Positions 62,448 through 64,000 of a DNA stretch of 64,000 nucleotides are shown here, one piece after another (the stretch's first letter is position 1; every line of letters starts with the position of its first letter). The DNA comes from Gloeothece verrucosa PCC 7822 (GTDB lineage: Bacteria; Cyanobacteriota; Cyanobacteriia; Cyanobacteriales; Microcystaceae): contig NC_014501.1 in the NCBI RefSeq assembly GCF_000147335.1, positions 1,689,501 to 1,753,500 on the forward strand. Reading direction: 5' to 3'. Under the pieces are notes generated by a model, which saw only the letters and a list, made by a program, of their open reading frames with translations, was not told the origin of the DNA and ran no database searches. Made by a program: the position numbers and the translations under genes.

Positions 62448-64000
62448 ATGAAAGTAACAAACATCCCAGAACTCGAAGTATTGATCCAAAGAACAAAAGC
62501 CGCCCAGGAAATTTACGCCACCTATAGCCAAGAACAGGTAGACGAAATTTTCAAAAAAGCGGCACTAGCGGCTAATGCAGCCCGTATCCCCTTAGCTAAA
62601 ATGGCGGTAGCCGAAACTGGCATGGGTGTGATCGAAGATAAAGTGATTAAAAATCATTTTGCCTCAGAAATCATCTATAACAAATATAAACAGGATAAAA
62701 CCTGCGGCGTAATCGAAGAAGATAAATCCTTCGGCTTTCAAAAAATTGCCGAACCCGTAGGACTTGTAGCCGGCATCGTTCCCACCACTAACCCCACCTC
62801 CACAGCTATATTTAAAGCCCTCATCACCCTAAAAACCCGCAACGGCATTATCTTTTCCCCTCATCCCCGCGCCAAAAACTGCACCATCGAAGCCGCGAGA
62901 ATTATCCTTGAGGCAGCCGTAGAAGCAGGTGCCCCAGAAGGTTTGATCGGTTGGATAGATGAACCTTCGGTAGAACTCTCTCAGGCCTTAATGCAACATC
63001 CCCAAATTAGCCTCATTTTAGCCACAGGCGGCCCCGGCATGGTGAAAGCGGCTTATTCATCGGGTCGTCCCTCTTTAGGGGTAGGCGCAGGCAATACCCC
63101 GGCTTTAATTGATGATACCGCTCATATTAAAATGGCTGTTTCCTCGATTATCCTCAGTAAAACCTTTGATAATGGCATGATATGTGCATCGGAACAGTCG
63201 GTAGTGGTGGTAGATTCCATTTATGAACAGGTCAAACAAGAGTTTATTGAACGGGGTGCTTATTTCCTCAACCCCCAAGAAAAAGAGCAATTAGGAAAAG
63301 TTTTAATCGTTGATGGTCACCTTAATGCTAGTATAGTGGGCCAATCTGTGCAAAAATTAGCCGAATTAGCCGGTTTAAACATACCCGAAGAGAGTCGCGT
63401 TCTCATTGCCGAAATAGAAGAGATTGGTTATAGTGAACCCTTTGCTTATGAAAAATTATCTCCCGTTTTAGGGATGTATCGGGCCAGTGATTTTATCGAT
63501 GGAGTCAAGGTTGCCGAACAGTTAGTCGAATTTGCCGGTAAAGGCCATACCGCCGTTTTATATACTGCACCCTCCAATAAAGACCATATCCGACGTTTTG
63601 AAGAAAAAATTGAAACCGCCCGGGTTTTAATTAATACTCCCTCCTCACAAGGGGCCATCGGAGATATCTATAATTTCCGTTTAGATCCCTCTCTTACCCT
63701 CGGATGCGGAACTTGGGGCGGTAACTCCATTAGTGAAAATGTCGAACCCCGTCATTTACTGAATGTTAAAACCGTAGCCGAACGACGGGAAAATATGCTC
63801 TGGTTCCGAGTCCCTCCGAAGATTTATTTTAAATATGGGGCCTTACCGATTGCTATTCGAGAATTAGCCGGAAAACAACGGGCCTTTATTGTCACTGACA
63901 AACCGATTTATGATTTAGGCATGACCCGTTCCCTAGAAGAAGTCCTCGACGAAATCGGCTTAAGATACAATATTTTTTATGATGTGGAACCCGATCCCTC
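62448..64000 (+). CDS. adhE: Bifunctional acetaldehyde-CoA / alcohol dehydrogenase, 5' part
   Basis: ATG 62448; the frame stays open through the window end (517 codons visible, full AdhE about 870-890). The visible part is the acetaldehyde dehydrogenase domain with catalytic C246 (NGMICASEQS), the GAGNTPALI and GGPGMVKAAY nucleotide-binding segments and LGCGTWGGNSISENV, then the linker into the iron-dependent alcohol dehydrogenase (FIVTDKPIYDLG). AdhE makes ethanol from acetyl-CoA under dark anoxia and recycles NADH. The enzyme forms spirosome filaments in other bacteria. Confidence 0.93.
   Translation, partial: MKVTNIPELEVLIQRTKAAQEIYATYSQEQVDEIFKKAALAANAARIPLAKMAVAETGMGVIEDKVIKNHFASEIIYNKYKQDKTCGVIEEDKSFGFQKIAEPVGLVAGIVPTTNPTSTAIFKALITLKTRNGIIFSPHPRAKNCTIEAARIILEAAVEAGAPEGLIGWIDEPSVELSQALMQHPQISLILATGGPGMVKAAYSSGRPSLGVGAGNTPALIDDTAHIKMAVSSIILSKTFDNGMICASEQSVVVVDSIYEQVKQEFIERGAYFLNPQEKEQLGKVLIVDGHLNASIVGQSVQKLAELAGLNIPEESRVLIAEIEEIGYSEPFAYEKLSPVLGMYRASDFIDGVKVAEQLVEFAGKGHTAVLYTAPSNKDHIRRFEEKIETARVLINTPSSQGAIGDIYNFRLDPSLTLGCGTWGGNSISENVEPRHLLNVKTVAERRENMLWFRVPPKIYFKYGALPIAIRELAGKQRAFIVTDKPIYDLGMTRSLEEVLDEIGLRYNIFYDVEPDP

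Overview
The window is chromosomal DNA of a cyanobacterium. Evidence: a photosystem I PsaX gene, a cyAbrB regulator, a GH57/DUF3536 protein, DUF2470 and DUF1517 proteins, an 8-HDF/FAD-type photolyase, GCGATCGC (HIP1) octamers (for example near 662, 12839, 29531, 34041, 47265 and 56990), heptamer tandem repeats in spacers and AT-rich intergenic DNA. Gene content and style fit a unicellular Cyanothece/Gloeothece/Crocosphaera-type organism; that placement is inferred.

Layout. 1-5.5 kb: end of an unknown gene, folK, a NUDIX hydrolase, a Uma2 remnant, photolyase, and a secreted-type M23 peptidase with five almost identical 147-bp repeats. 5.8-13 kb: glgB, a candidate MITE, ispG, a CPBP protease, cyAbrB2 and sdhB. 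13-20.9 kb: tlyA, small hypotheticals, lhgO, tRNA-Asn and envelope-associated unknowns. 21-31 kb: a GH57/DUF3536 protein, a Ser/Thr kinase with two WD40 propellers, a peptidoglycan hydrolase with a seemingly dead amidase half, and an ABC-F ATPase. 30.8-33.4 kb is a small decayed mobile zone: a gene tail cut by an internally deleted IS1-type element, two CRISPR-repeat-like hairpin repeats around a pentapeptide-repeat gene, an IS-derived fragment and a Uma2 nuclease gene. 33.5-38.8 kb: mostly leftward membrane proteins (TerC, DUF202, a secreted protein, two tandem CadD paralogues, an APC permease), followed by a divergent LysR regulator.

41-46.9 kb is a sulfur/cysteine-flavoured block: orphan cysA, an aminotransferase, two Rrf2-family regulators, a Crp-type regulator and cysE. 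47-49.7 kb: aroA and a DUF1517 protein. 49.9-52.1 kb holds the most unusual locus: a ParA-type ATPase fused to a restriction-endonuclease-like N-terminal domain, translationally coupled to a protein with a ParB-like domain and two helix-hairpin-helix-like modules. 52.4-64 kb: unknown proteins, mtnD (methionine salvage), psaX, a HAD phosphatase, cobK with a DUF2470 gene, a nucleotidyltransferase fused to a degenerate phosphomannomutase, ssb with an unexpected tail, and the first part of adhE (fermentation), which runs off the window.

Central themes are carbon storage and fermentation (glgB, GH57, sdhB, cyAbrB2, adhE), sulfur metabolism, envelope remodelling and a modest load of small repeats. 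Several heptamer arrays or MITE-like repeats lie directly against stop codons. Motif and domain calls come from reading the translated sequence; no database search was run.
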